A stretch of 64,000 bases of DNA from Paracamarosporium sp. OC-R06-R3 (Eukaryota; Ascomycota; Dothideomycetes; Pleosporales; Didymosphaeriaceae), in the NCBI GenBank assembly GCA_019828545.1, contig JACVRA010000256.1, positions 62,001 through 126,000 on the forward strand, written 5' to 3'. A program made the translations under genes and the position numbers. Position 1 is the first letter of the stretch. The number at the start of each line of letters is the position of its first letter. This document shows positions 55,470 through 64,000 of the stretch, piece by piece. The notes beneath the pieces were generated by a model. It did no database searches. It saw only the letters and a list, made by a program, of their open reading frames with translations, and was not told the origin of the DNA.

Positions 55470-55789
55470 GATTGCGGCTGCTTACGATGTTGGTGGTTTG
55501 CGAAGACAGGCGTGAGCACAGGCTCGACAGAGAAAACAAATAAAATGCAGACGCACGTCAGGCAGAGCAGTATTGCTACCCACGGATTTGGCGAGGGAGT
55601 GGACGGCCACTGGGAGAAGGTGTGTGTATGTAGGTGTTGCCAAGGGTTGAGGTTGGGGGAAGCTGCGATGTAGCTTGCGCTCGGGCCTGCGCGTCGCGTG
55701 CGCGGTTGGACGTCATGCATCTGAAAAAGTTTGGCCGTGCAACACAACGACTCTGCGCGATCACTTCCATCTAGTTCCACCGTACATCA
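55470..55789. other. Short divergent promoter region
   Basis: About 320 bases between the starts of the zinc-finger gene (minus) and the large plus-strand gene. Probably a shared promoter. Confidence 0.4.
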
Positions 55790-58700
55790 ATGAACACAGT
55801 CCACACCTGCTTCCGCAGCGCGCTGACACAGGCATTCCGACCCTCGACTGCTGACGCTGCTACGTCTTGGACTGTCCCAGCGTTTCTCGTTCCTGCCTGC
55901 ACTCGCCCCCGTGGTCGCCCCTTCTCCGCAAAACGCCGCATCAAGGCAGAGTCCATCCAAACCGCCGAACCCGCACTCGAAACACCCCGCGATAAACGCG
56001 TATCTTGGCAGCTCCCGCAGAAGCCTCCCAGGCCGCCTCTTGGTTCCCGCATACCTCTGCCCGCGGAACATGTGCGCACTGACGTCCAGCAATGGCTCTC
56101 TGCCGTTGACCCTTTCCTCCCTGCGCACCTCCAACGGAGTCGATCGAACAATCCGGACGCCCCGGCAGCGTCTACCCCCTCTTTGGCAAGCGATGCATCG
56201 GTGACGGCAGTAGACATTGCCTACTTCTTGGTTGCGGCTCAATACTATTCCCATGATATCCTGAGGCATGTTGGCCTCAAAGAGCAGCGCTGGGATACCG
56301 TGGTCTGGATTGCTAAGAAACTTGTTGGAGATGGGAAGACATCGACTCGGAGTCCCGTTAAACTTGAGCCGTTTGCCAATGCAATTTTGCCGGAACAGCA
56401 GCACCTATCGCTTTGGGAGCTTACAGATGACACCTTCAGGACCCGGTTACCTCGCCCAGGGTTGCCGCCATCTACCAAGCTTGTTTGTAGCTTGGACGAG
56501 ATTACATCTATGCCAGAATCCGTTGAACCAAGACACAGACTGGTCAAACGAGCCTTAGGACAACTTTGGCGCACATTAGGAAGTATGATCTTAGTCGCTG
56601 AAGAGTATCCTCATTCTGGACATACCTTGATCATGCATCATGTGCTTGAAGTCTTAGCCTACCTCCATCACAAGGGACTAATCCCAGACTCGGTATACGC
56701 GCACAAACCAGATCCAAACAACTATGCTCTTCACCAGCCTCCGACACTGCACGTTCTCTCGTCAAAAATTTTGACCGCGCTTTCAGATGCCCAATGGAGA
56801 GCCCATGAAGCTTCTGTTAAGATTGCAACCGAGCGCCTCAATGCGTCATATTTTCTGGGTCACGAGATACCAGGCTCACGATACAAGATTCAGGTGACGG
56901 AAGTGGCTCCAGAGTTATGGTTGGAGCTGGTGCTCTGGTCTTGCCTCCATGGAGGGTGGACCTTGGACGGATCTGCTATCTTGGAAGAGATTGCGTCCCA
57001 TCAAGGAGAGCGACCTTGGGTGTTAACGAGCTGGAAAGAGCTGATGCAGGCCGAGCAAGAAGAGCAGGAAAATGCTACTCAGAAAAGCTGGAGGCTTTTT
57101 GGGACGCGCGATGAAATTGTCCCACATGCCGAACAACGAGCACGGATGCAGCGGAAGATTAGTAGTGAGGTTGTGACCGCTATTGTGGACGGACTCGTCA
57201 ATGAAGCACGGTTTGGCGTAGGCGCTCGAGGAACCACACCCGAGTATCTCATTGAGCGGATCAAAGCCCTGAAGCAGTTTCTAGACAGAAACTCGCTTAG
57301 TTTAGGTTCAACGACTTGGGATTCGATCATGTCTCGTCTTCTCGAATCAGGAAGTATCATACCCGAAAAACGACCAGAGGTTTTGCTGAGCATTTTGGAT
57401 CTTGCATCCGAGTTTGGCTCGGAAGTGAGCGCTGTAAATGCCTCTTCAAAACCAACAGCAGCAGATGTAGAGCCACCTTACTTTTTTGAGCCTACCACCG
57501 TACCCATCAGCCTACTACACTGGACCATGCGATCGTTCGTCCAGAACGGCGACGTTACTGGTGCTATGGGCACATTGCAGAAGCTTCAAAAGCTCACAGA
57601 TCAGAACAAACAGAAATCGTTAGCGCACTTCTTCGAAACATTGAAGGCTGTCCCACTTCGTCAAGAAGAGCCGTTCACGAGTCGACTGCCTCCCATCGAG
57701 TTTCCGGCTTTTGAGAACCAATTGTCGGTGCCGCTGTTGGCCAAACTTCTCAATCTTATAACCGATGCCAATATGTACGATCTGGGTCGATGGTTTCTGT
57801 TCTCGGAAGATCTGGATGGACCGCTGATCCGGCCCAGTATGTACGGAAACTTCGTTATGGCTGCAGCGATCATCCGCTTTGGCACAATGGCTGGCGAGCA
57901 TGATCTGGTACTCAAGATCGTGAACAAGACGAGCACTGCAAACAACACCCCAGGAATGCCTATCAAACGTCGCATGCCACACGAATTCTTTACTGCATTG
58001 TTGTGCAGCCAGATCAAGCTACATCGCTGGAAATCTGTGGACGGCATGCAGAACTATGTGTTGGAGTCGCCAGGTTTCCACGTGAAGCCTGAAATCTTGG
58101 CACAGTTTGCAGCAGAACTGCTCCGTGTGTCGGCGCCACACACAGCGGACGAAAGTACGAAGGAGAATGCTTGTACAGCATTCGCGGACATGTTGTTCAC
58201 ATGGGAAAATTTGATCTTGAATGACATGCGGAACGAACTGTACTGCATCCTCGGTATACTGTCGTCTGTGGATGCTGAGTGGAAGGACTTTTGCTCGCAG
58301 TTCCTTGGCTTCTCGGCACAACAGGGCATCAAACTGTCGACGGACGACTTCAATAACATACTAAGTGGGGTGCTTGATGGGTACGGGACCCTGAAAGCTA
58401 GGGAGGTGGTGGAGAAGTGGTGCTACCAGGCCCCTCGAACGTTCGAGTCGTACAGGGCGCCTGGAGGCTTGCCTACAATGTCCAAGCTTCGCCCGAGCAA
58501 AGCGGAGGAGTACGAGAGCCGCCCCGAAAGCATCGAGGTACACCAGGCCTCCGGGACAAAGCTCATCCTGCTGGGGCGGATACATGCCAACCGGCAAACG
58601 GTGTGGGCCATTATACGAAGGGTGCAGCAAGAGCTTGTAGAGCTGCAAAGCAGAGGCGAAGGAGGGTCGGTCGCGAAGCGCGGTGAGATGCGCGAGACGC

Positions 58701-58852
58701 TCAAGTGGGCCGCGAGGCTGCTGTACTACATGGGGTTTGACTATGAAGACATCATTCGAGACCTGGGTAGTCTTGCAGAGCTAGCGGATCTCGAGGCTCC
58801 GGCGGCGCCTTCGGTGACGCTTCGGCTGTGGGAGGAAGGGCCGGGGTTGTAG
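55790..58852 (+). CDS. Large probable mitochondrial protein, 1020 aa, unknown
   Basis: Uninterrupted frame of 1021 codons, the longest in the window. The N-terminal about 50 residues (MNTVHTCFRSALTQAF..., RPRGRPFSAKRRIK) are rich in Arg, Ser and Ala and poor in acidic residues, fitting a mitochondrial presequence. The rest is predominantly helical in character with evenly spaced Leu/Trp-containing segments (FLVAAQYYSHDILRHVGL, LWRTLGSMILVAEEYPHS, TVPISLLHWTMRSFVQNG, MLFTWENLILNDMRNELYCI), reminiscent of helical-repeat (PPR-like) organelle RNA proteins. I cannot identify a named family; the PPR comparison is inference. The antisense frame at 55787-56404 is a shadow. Confidence 0.75.
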   Translation: MNTVHTCFRSALTQAFRPSTADAATSWTVPAFLVPACTRPRGRPFSAKRRIKAESIQTAEPALETPRDKRVSWQLPQKPPRPPLGSRIPLPAEHVRTDVQQWLSAVDPFLPAHLQRSRSNNPDAPAASTPSLASDASVTAVDIAYFLVAAQYYSHDILRHVGLKEQRWDTVVWIAKKLVGDGKTSTRSPVKLEPFANAILPEQQHLSLWELTDDTFRTRLPRPGLPPSTKLVCSLDEITSMPESVEPRHRLVKRALGQLWRTLGSMILVAEEYPHSGHTLIMHHVLEVLAYLHHKGLIPDSVYAHKPDPNNYALHQPPTLHVLSSKILTALSDAQWRAHEASVKIATERLNASYFLGHEIPGSRYKIQVTEVAPELWLELVLWSCLHGGWTLDGSAILEEIASHQGERPWVLTSWKELMQAEQEEQENATQKSWRLFGTRDEIVPHAEQRARMQRKISSEVVTAIVDGLVNEARFGVGARGTTPEYLIERIKALKQFLDRNSLSLGSTTWDSIMSRLLESGSIIPEKRPEVLLSILDLASEFGSEVSAVNASSKPTAADVEPPYFFEPTTVPISLLHWTMRSFVQNGDVTGAMGTLQKLQKLTDQNKQKSLAHFFETLKAVPLRQEEPFTSRLPPIEFPAFENQLSVPLLAKLLNLITDANMYDLGRWFLFSEDLDGPLIRPSMYGNFVMAAAIIRFGTMAGEHDLVLKIVNKTSTANNTPGMPIKRRMPHEFFTALLCSQIKLHRWKSVDGMQNYVLESPGFHVKPEILAQFAAELLRVSAPHTADESTKENACTAFADMLFTWENLILNDMRNELYCILGILSSVDAEWKDFCSQFLGFSAQQGIKLSTDDFNNILSGVLDGYGTLKAREVVEKWCYQAPRTFESYRAPGGLPTMSKLRPSKAEEYESRPESIEVHQASGTKLILLGRIHANRQTVWAIIRRVQQELVELQSRGEGGSVAKRGEMRETLKWAARLLYYMGFDYEDIIRDLGSLAELADLEAPAAPSVTLRLWEEGPGL

Positions 58853-60192
58853 GCACAAGGGGGCCAGGTCCGGCGTGCTGCGCGGCCCACGCCGACATTG
58901 TATTAAGCTGGGTAGAAAAAAAAAAAAGTTTGTTGACAGTGTCTCGTTGCACGCACACGTGAGCGCCTGTGGCACGGCGAGGGTAAGCGCGCGGCCATGG
59001 CATGACTCGGCAGCGTAGTGGCCTTTCGGGATTGCGTGGTTCGTCGGAGGAGACGTTGGGCTAGGCGCAGCTGTCTCGGCGAGTGGCAGCAAGGCTACCT
59101 GTCCAATCAGGCGCACAGGGCCGACAGGACACGTTGTTGATGCTGGCCATATATACAAGCCCGTGTCTCAGGACGCTTCAGGCACGGCTGCGTTTGCACC
59201 GCTTCACCGCCCTTTGGAGCGTCTCCTTGGGCGTCGAGCCGGGCTATGACGACGCGGGGAGGAGAGACTCCTGGACAGAGGCCGTCGACGCCGTCTGGCG
59301 TGTGGCCAATTGCGCGCAGCCCGGCGCGCCTAGCTTGGTGGGGAAGCCCATGGCGCCCGCCCAGGCCTGCTGTCCGCAACGCGAGGGGCACACGACGAGG
59401 CTGCGGCGCGCGCAGAGGGTGCAGAGGGCGCAGAGGGAGCAACGGACGCTCACAGCGGACGGCGAGGGCCATGCACCGGCGCCGCAGCGCACGCAGAGCC
59501 GTCGAGCAGCACCGCGCCTGGGTGCCGCCGGCTGCGGGCGCTGGCTCATCCTGTACGATGACTCCCGGCCGCTCTCACCGCTGGTAGGCTTGCACTAGCG
59601 CCCCATCGGGCTAGGCGCGCCAAGATTTCCCAAAATTTCGAGGAAAGAGCAGAGTCGCCCATCCCGCTCCCTCACCCTCCATACCACCCAGAGACAACGA
59701 AGTCGCCATATCCTCCCCCAGACCATACAACCATCCGCCACTTTATCTTCGTCGAGACAATGCCGCAGGCAATCGCTGAGCTCTAAATCCCCTCTGGGCG
59801 GCCCGCACCACCATGTGGGCCGCTCCAGCCGGCCGCTCACGACATTACACACTCCACGACGATCCAATCCACGATTGCGTGAAGCTTCTCTGCTCGCACT
59901 CGTCTCCCAAATCCATCCGTCGTCTGCCCTGCGTCGCCAGCCCACTATTGTCAGTTCTGTTGGACACGCCCGCCAGAACGTCGACTTCATCCAAGGCTCG
60001 ACATAGTTGAGAGCCTTGCGCCCAGTACACTACACTTCACTCGACCGAACACTGCTTTCCTGACCCCTCCTGCCTCGACACCGTCCCCTCAACATTTCCT
60101 TCTCTTCCCCCGAGTCCTCCAGCGTTACGCGAGCTGATTTCTCGTCTCACCTTCCCCACGCGAAGCAACAAGAAGAACGCCAATCGACTCCC
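58853..60192. other. GC-rich intergenic region
   Basis: About 1.34 kb. A run of 11 or more A (about 58918-58927) lies just after the stop of the large gene. From 59.1 to 59.6 kb very high GC content opens frames in most phases, none convincing. The part from 59.6 kb to the ATG is a C/T-rich leader of the next gene. Confidence 0.45.
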
Positions 60193-62547
60193 ATGGCCCA
60201 CTCCACCCAATCCCGCGCCATCATGAATGAGCTAGGCGGCAAACACCTGAACGAGCACCAGACCGTTCCCGATGCCCCTGCTGGCATCCACAGAAGCGAC
60301 CAACGCTCCGCTTCCTCCGACGATCCTGCCCCGAAGAGCACCGGCCATGCCGGCGGCCGCGGTGAGGGTCAAACCTCCACCGAGGATATTTCCAATGAGG
60401 ATGACGACGAGGAAGACAGTAGTGTCGCTCAAGACGAACAGGAAGACGACGAGGACCCGGTCACCATCACCCCGTCCCGTGGCAAGGGCAAGGGCAAAAG
60501 CAAAGGCATGCGCCCCACCATCCACATTGACCCTGTTGATGAAGACGAATCACAGGCAGAGCATGACTCTGTCTCCCATGAAACGGGGCTGCGTGTCAAT
60601 AAGAATCCCGTAAACAGCCTACTGGTGGGCAACAAGAAGCGTACCTTCAGTAATCTTTCCAACACCTCAGTGCTATTCGGGGACGACGAATCAGATAATT
60701 CTACTTTTCCCCGACGCAAGATTGCGCGAAAGCTTAGCAACAGTAGCTTTAAGCCGCTCCTAAAGTACAAGGAGAATGCTAACCAAGACATGGATGATAT
60801 TGAGAATGCCATCGAGACCGACGATGAAGATTACAGTGGTGTCAACCTCGTCCCCGAGGATGACGACTCGGAAATAGAAGATATCGAGCAGCAAGAAGAA
60901 AGCTTCATCATCCAAGATGAGGAGCACAGCACTTCAGCACTAATCAATCAGTTCAACGATGCACGCCGACTGAGCCTTGACAGCCTTGCGAGCGACAACA
61001 TATTCGACTTCACCGCCCCGCTCGACGACACCTATGATTTGAATCACGCCGACATGGGTTTTGCTCGCTTCTTTGAACCGGCCCCCATACCAAGTTCTCC
61101 CGATGTAGCCGCGAAGAGAAAATTTTCAGACAGCTCTACTAAACGTGTCCGCTTCGATGATGAAGTCCAAATGTCGGACAGTTCCAGTTCGTCTTCGGAT
61201 GAATTGGACAGCTCTTTGTATCCTGATCTTTTCCTTGACCAAGACAAACTTCCTGCAAGTCTGTCTCAACTTCTTGAGTATGACCACGACGAGGATAACG
61301 GCGACTATGATTCTCCCGCATCTGAAATGTCCTTTTGGGACTTCGGTCAAGATGAGCTACATCAGAGCACCCAAGGAGCTGAGGAGTTTGAGAACTCTTC
61401 CGATCCAGGCTCTAGTGGCTATGAAAGTATGAAATGTCCTGTTCGCGTCCAATCCATAGACTAACTCTTCGCTCTAGCTGATATGGGTGATACTACTGAT
61501 GAGTACGAATCCGATTCGGATGCTCCTCAAACGCCGCTGCGGAAGAAGTCAGTCTTGCGCCAACCTTCCTCTGCACCAGGCTCTAGGTTCAACAGTCCAC
61601 AAGCTTTTGAGCGATCATCTAGGCCTACTGGACGCGCTATCCCTCCAACACGTGGGATCTTTATACATGAGGATTTTAGTAAAGCCATCGCCGTCACTAA
61701 TCGCACCACCAAGAGGCTCACCTTCTATCGCCCACGTACTCCCCTCATTTCTTGGGTTCCTGTGAACGGTGCGCAGAGTAGCTCCACTAGCAACGCCAAC
61801 GATAGCCCTCGTACCTCGTTGGCACAGTTCAATGCTTCGGACAGTGAAGTCAGCAATGAGGTCTTCAGCAACCCCTTTACTACTTCAGACATTATGCTCA
61901 CCGGTATTTTCGGTTCAGCTCCTTCGAACGATTACTTCCTCGGGACGGACAGTATAGGCCCTCCGGAAGCATTTTACCCCTTCGTCAACATCGGCGCAAA
62001 CGGTGCAGTCATGGATGATGATGACGACGCCGAAGACGAAGACTACGAAGACGATCTCAATATCACTGACTTCATGGACTTCGGTTCTGACGTTGATGCA
62101 ACAGACGTGGAGCACGAGGATGAGGAGATAGACGTGCCCGCTACTCCAAATGTCTCTACGGTGGCATTGACTGGTTCCACACCTGCTCAGTCCACACCTA
62201 TGATCGACACCCCCATAAGCCGAAAGAGAACCACATCTGACGCCATGCTCCAACATTTTGACCGTGGAGTCGTTACTGCTTTCCGTAACAACCAGAACCG
62301 TTACCGCGACATTGCCCAATTACCCTCGGACCCGACCATTCGGGCCTCTGTATCTCGACCTGTCCGATCCGGCAAATCAGCGGAAACCCTTATGACGCCG
62401 CTTCGCAAGCGGTCTTCATCAAGGAAGACAGCCAAGTCTCCCTTCCAAGCCAGCTCTCCCCTCAGCGGTGTTACCAGGGCCTCTTCACGGCTTAATACTT
62501 CACTCATGAATCCTCCTCGCGCTCCAAGGATGGGCGCTTTCACCTAG
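60193..62547 (+). CDS. Long acidic disordered nuclear-type protein, 767 aa
   Basis: Two exons, 60193-61426 and 61478-62547 (768 codons), joined as SSGYETDMGDTTDEYES. Acidic runs (EDDDEEDSSVAQDEQEDDED, DDDDDAEDEDYEDD) alternate with Ser-rich and basic patches (KRTFSNLSNTSVLFGDDESD, FPRRKIARKLS, AAKRKFSDSSTKRVRFDDEV). Several RKLS or KRKFS blocks could be phosphorylated nuclear localisation signals. The C-terminus is basic and Ser-rich (LRKRSSSRKTAKSPFQ) and ends RAPRMGAFT. These patches recur in ascomycete nuclear regulators, but I cannot assign a domain or function. An in-frame ATG at 60226 is an alternative start. Confidence 0.8.
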
Positions 62548-63593
62548 TGGTAGATCTCGACTCGCCCCGTCGACTCGCCCCGTCGAGCATCGTCATATGA
62601 GCATCTTGGGAGATCGGAGGTTGGTGGAAGAATTAATGACGATCTCTCTAGAGCTTGTCAAACGACCTTATGATACCTACGGCCTACTTTTCCCAGTTAT
62701 ATCTCACGACTGTGTCATTAATACACAATTGGTTATGCATTGCATGGTTACCAAAAGTTTTTTTTGGCGTCGACTACGCTTTTTGGCCGGCAAAAGTCGA
62801 TGATGCGATTGTTCAAGCAGGAACACTCGTCTCAAACTTATCTTGAGAACACGTCTCTTTCTTTGCGTTTTCGATTCCCCTTCCTTTTGTCCTTTCGTCA
62901 TACTTGTCACGGATCGCTTCTTTACCTAGAATCTTCCTAGGCTCAGGCTGAAAAGCACCTGAAGGATATCACGTGGTTCATGCTCTTCTCGGGTATGAGG
63001 CCCGATAACGTGACGCTTTACCGGCGTTTGTGTTGACGTTTTTTTGAGTGGCATATGATTTGGGAGGGTCTGGGTTGGCAAGCTCATTGCGACACATCAC
63101 GGTTCGGCGCTTATCCTGCAGATTCATGCAGGTGTTGGTTGTTGGGGCCGGGGTATGGGTTGGGTGGGGAATTCTTTATATGGTCTATGTTCTTTTCTTT
63201 TTCTGAGGTGGCCATGTGTAGGAGTATCGATGACTGTCTGTCTCTTTTCTAATAACAACGAAAATTTTTTGAAGATGAGCTTCAAACGATGAAATTGTGA
63301 CCTTTACTGCCTTTCGGTGCTGAGCGGAAACATGAGTGTTTGAGTAAGAGTACGTATTCATGTGAGATGCAGTGTAGTCGTAATAACCCCATCCGTGCGC
63401 TGTGATCATTTCTTCTAGCAGACACGGCCAGGCAGCTTGTGAGGATGCTTGGCGGGTTGTGGAGGGTCTGAGCGTACCCTGCCGATCTCACGTCTAGTCC
63501 AAGCTCCACCGACGTCACTCCACCGCCACAAAACGTTCGTCTCATGTGAAGTTTTGCAACAAAACACGCGTCGCGTGTTGTTCTAGTAGAGCA
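62548..63593. other. Intergenic region
   Basis: About 1.05 kb with no gene. A 14-base direct repeat (TCGACTCGCCCCGT) occurs twice in tandem at about 62557-62585. Confidence 0.4.
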
Positions 63594-64000
63594 ATGGACG
63601 ATGTCGAAGACATGCATACCACTCCCCGGGGCCTCGTCCAGTTTTTCAAAGTGGGTTCTGAAATCATCCCAGCGCATTTGATCAAAAAAACATTCGACTA
63701 ATCAGATGAAGGATACATGCTTCGCACCCTTTCGTATAGCGACTTCCCCGCCTTTTCTACGAACGTACCTTCGCACCCTACTTCTCCTCCTCACATCCTC
63801 GCTCCTCTTCGCCACCGCTGTCATAGCATATACCTCCTTCTACTACGCGTATATACCCATTCGCGGGCTTGAGGTACCTATATACCTACAGTATGAGCAT
63901 AGCCTCTCTATAGCACCTACACGCAATGACCCTGAGCTCGATGTTCGGATTTCCAAACACCCGTACGGTATTGCAAACATAGACGGCCTCGTTTCTCGCC
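63594..64000 (+). CDS. Seipin (lipid-droplet biogenesis protein), 5' part, cut by window edge
   Basis: Exon 1 is 63594-63650 (19 codons, MDDVEDMHTTPRGLVQFFK). A 55-base intron (63651-63705, ending aatcag) is followed by exon 2 from 63706 to the edge. The protein continues FAPFRIATSPPFLRTYLRTL, a membrane helix (about 42-62, LLLLTSSLLFATAVIAYTSF), then FYYAYIPIRGLEVPIYLQY and HPYGIANIDG. This is the order seen in seipins: short cytosolic N-terminus, first helix, start of the lumenal beta-sandwich. Seipin oligomers sit at ER-lipid droplet contacts and control droplet size. Only about 117 residues lie inside the window; the rest, including the second helix, is beyond the right edge. Confidence 0.85.

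Noticed and set aside
55787..56404. 205-codon minus-strand frame inside the 1020-aa gene
   Set aside because: Shadow of a much longer plus-strand frame.
59083..59598. 171-codon plus-strand frame and its antisense partners
   Set aside because: GC-rich stretch with several overlapping frames; Arg/Ala/Gly-biased text and no family.
1..64000. CRISPR array, rRNA, intact transposon
   Set aside because: No regularly spaced identical repeats with unique spacers, no rRNA-like core, and no transposase, reverse transcriptase or long terminal repeats were seen.

Overview
This window is nuclear DNA of a filamentous ascomycete. Protein-coding genes lie on both strands, are mostly broken by short introns (about 45-70 bases, GT..AG, often gtaagt/gtacgt donors), and belong to ascomycete families: a UstYa/DUF3328 pair, a CYP52-like P450, an MFS drug/toxin-efflux type pump, SIP5, Brl1/Brr6, NTF2, seipin, LSC2. 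The overall look suggests Dothideomycetes, perhaps Pleosporales; that placement is inference and no single marker proves it. All exon junctions given were worked out by eye; total lengths were checked to be multiples of three.

Layout. 0-7 kb: a decayed MFS transporter pseudogene (630-2174), a small membrane protein, an unresolved coding-like stretch, and an amino-acid permease (5188-6983). 7.4-10.9 kb: the most interesting part. A DUF3328/UstYa-type oxidase (minus strand) stands back-to-back, 1.5 kb apart, with a 193-residue secreted precursor made of internal repeats separated by Lys-Arg (Kex2) sites and Glu-Ala dipeptides. This is the minimal gene pair of a fungal ribosomally made, Kex2-processed peptide (dikaritin-like RiPP) pathway. 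11.5-14.4 kb: an EF-hand MscS channel. 14.4-17.8 kb: gene-poor. 17.8-25.5 kb: secreted aldose 1-epimerase, SIP5-like RING protein, Brl1/Brr6-type nuclear envelope protein. 26-31 kb: relic of a small secreted protein, a CYP52-like P450, a second DUF3328 gene and a small membrane protein. 31-40 kb: a disordered protein, a secreted phytase-like esterase and a TRI12-type MFS pump.

41-64 kb is mostly core metabolism and housekeeping: mitochondrial succinyl-CoA ligase beta, a DUF3245-like nuclear protein, 3-ketoacyl-CoA thiolase, NTF2, a GRE2-like reductase, a MetE-like protein, a 452-residue unknown, a small acidic protein, a PARP-zinc-finger protein, a large probable mitochondrial protein, a long acidic disordered protein, and the 5' end of a seipin gene running off the right edge.

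How genes may work together: the precursor at 10 kb would be secreted, cut by Kex2 and Ste13-type proteases, and its Tyr or Cys/Trp-containing peptides possibly oxidatively cyclised by the DUF3328 protein. The second DUF3328 gene with its P450 neighbour at 27-30 kb could add tailoring, but nothing in the sequence ties the two loci. No CRISPR array, rRNA, convincing tRNA or intact transposon was seen.
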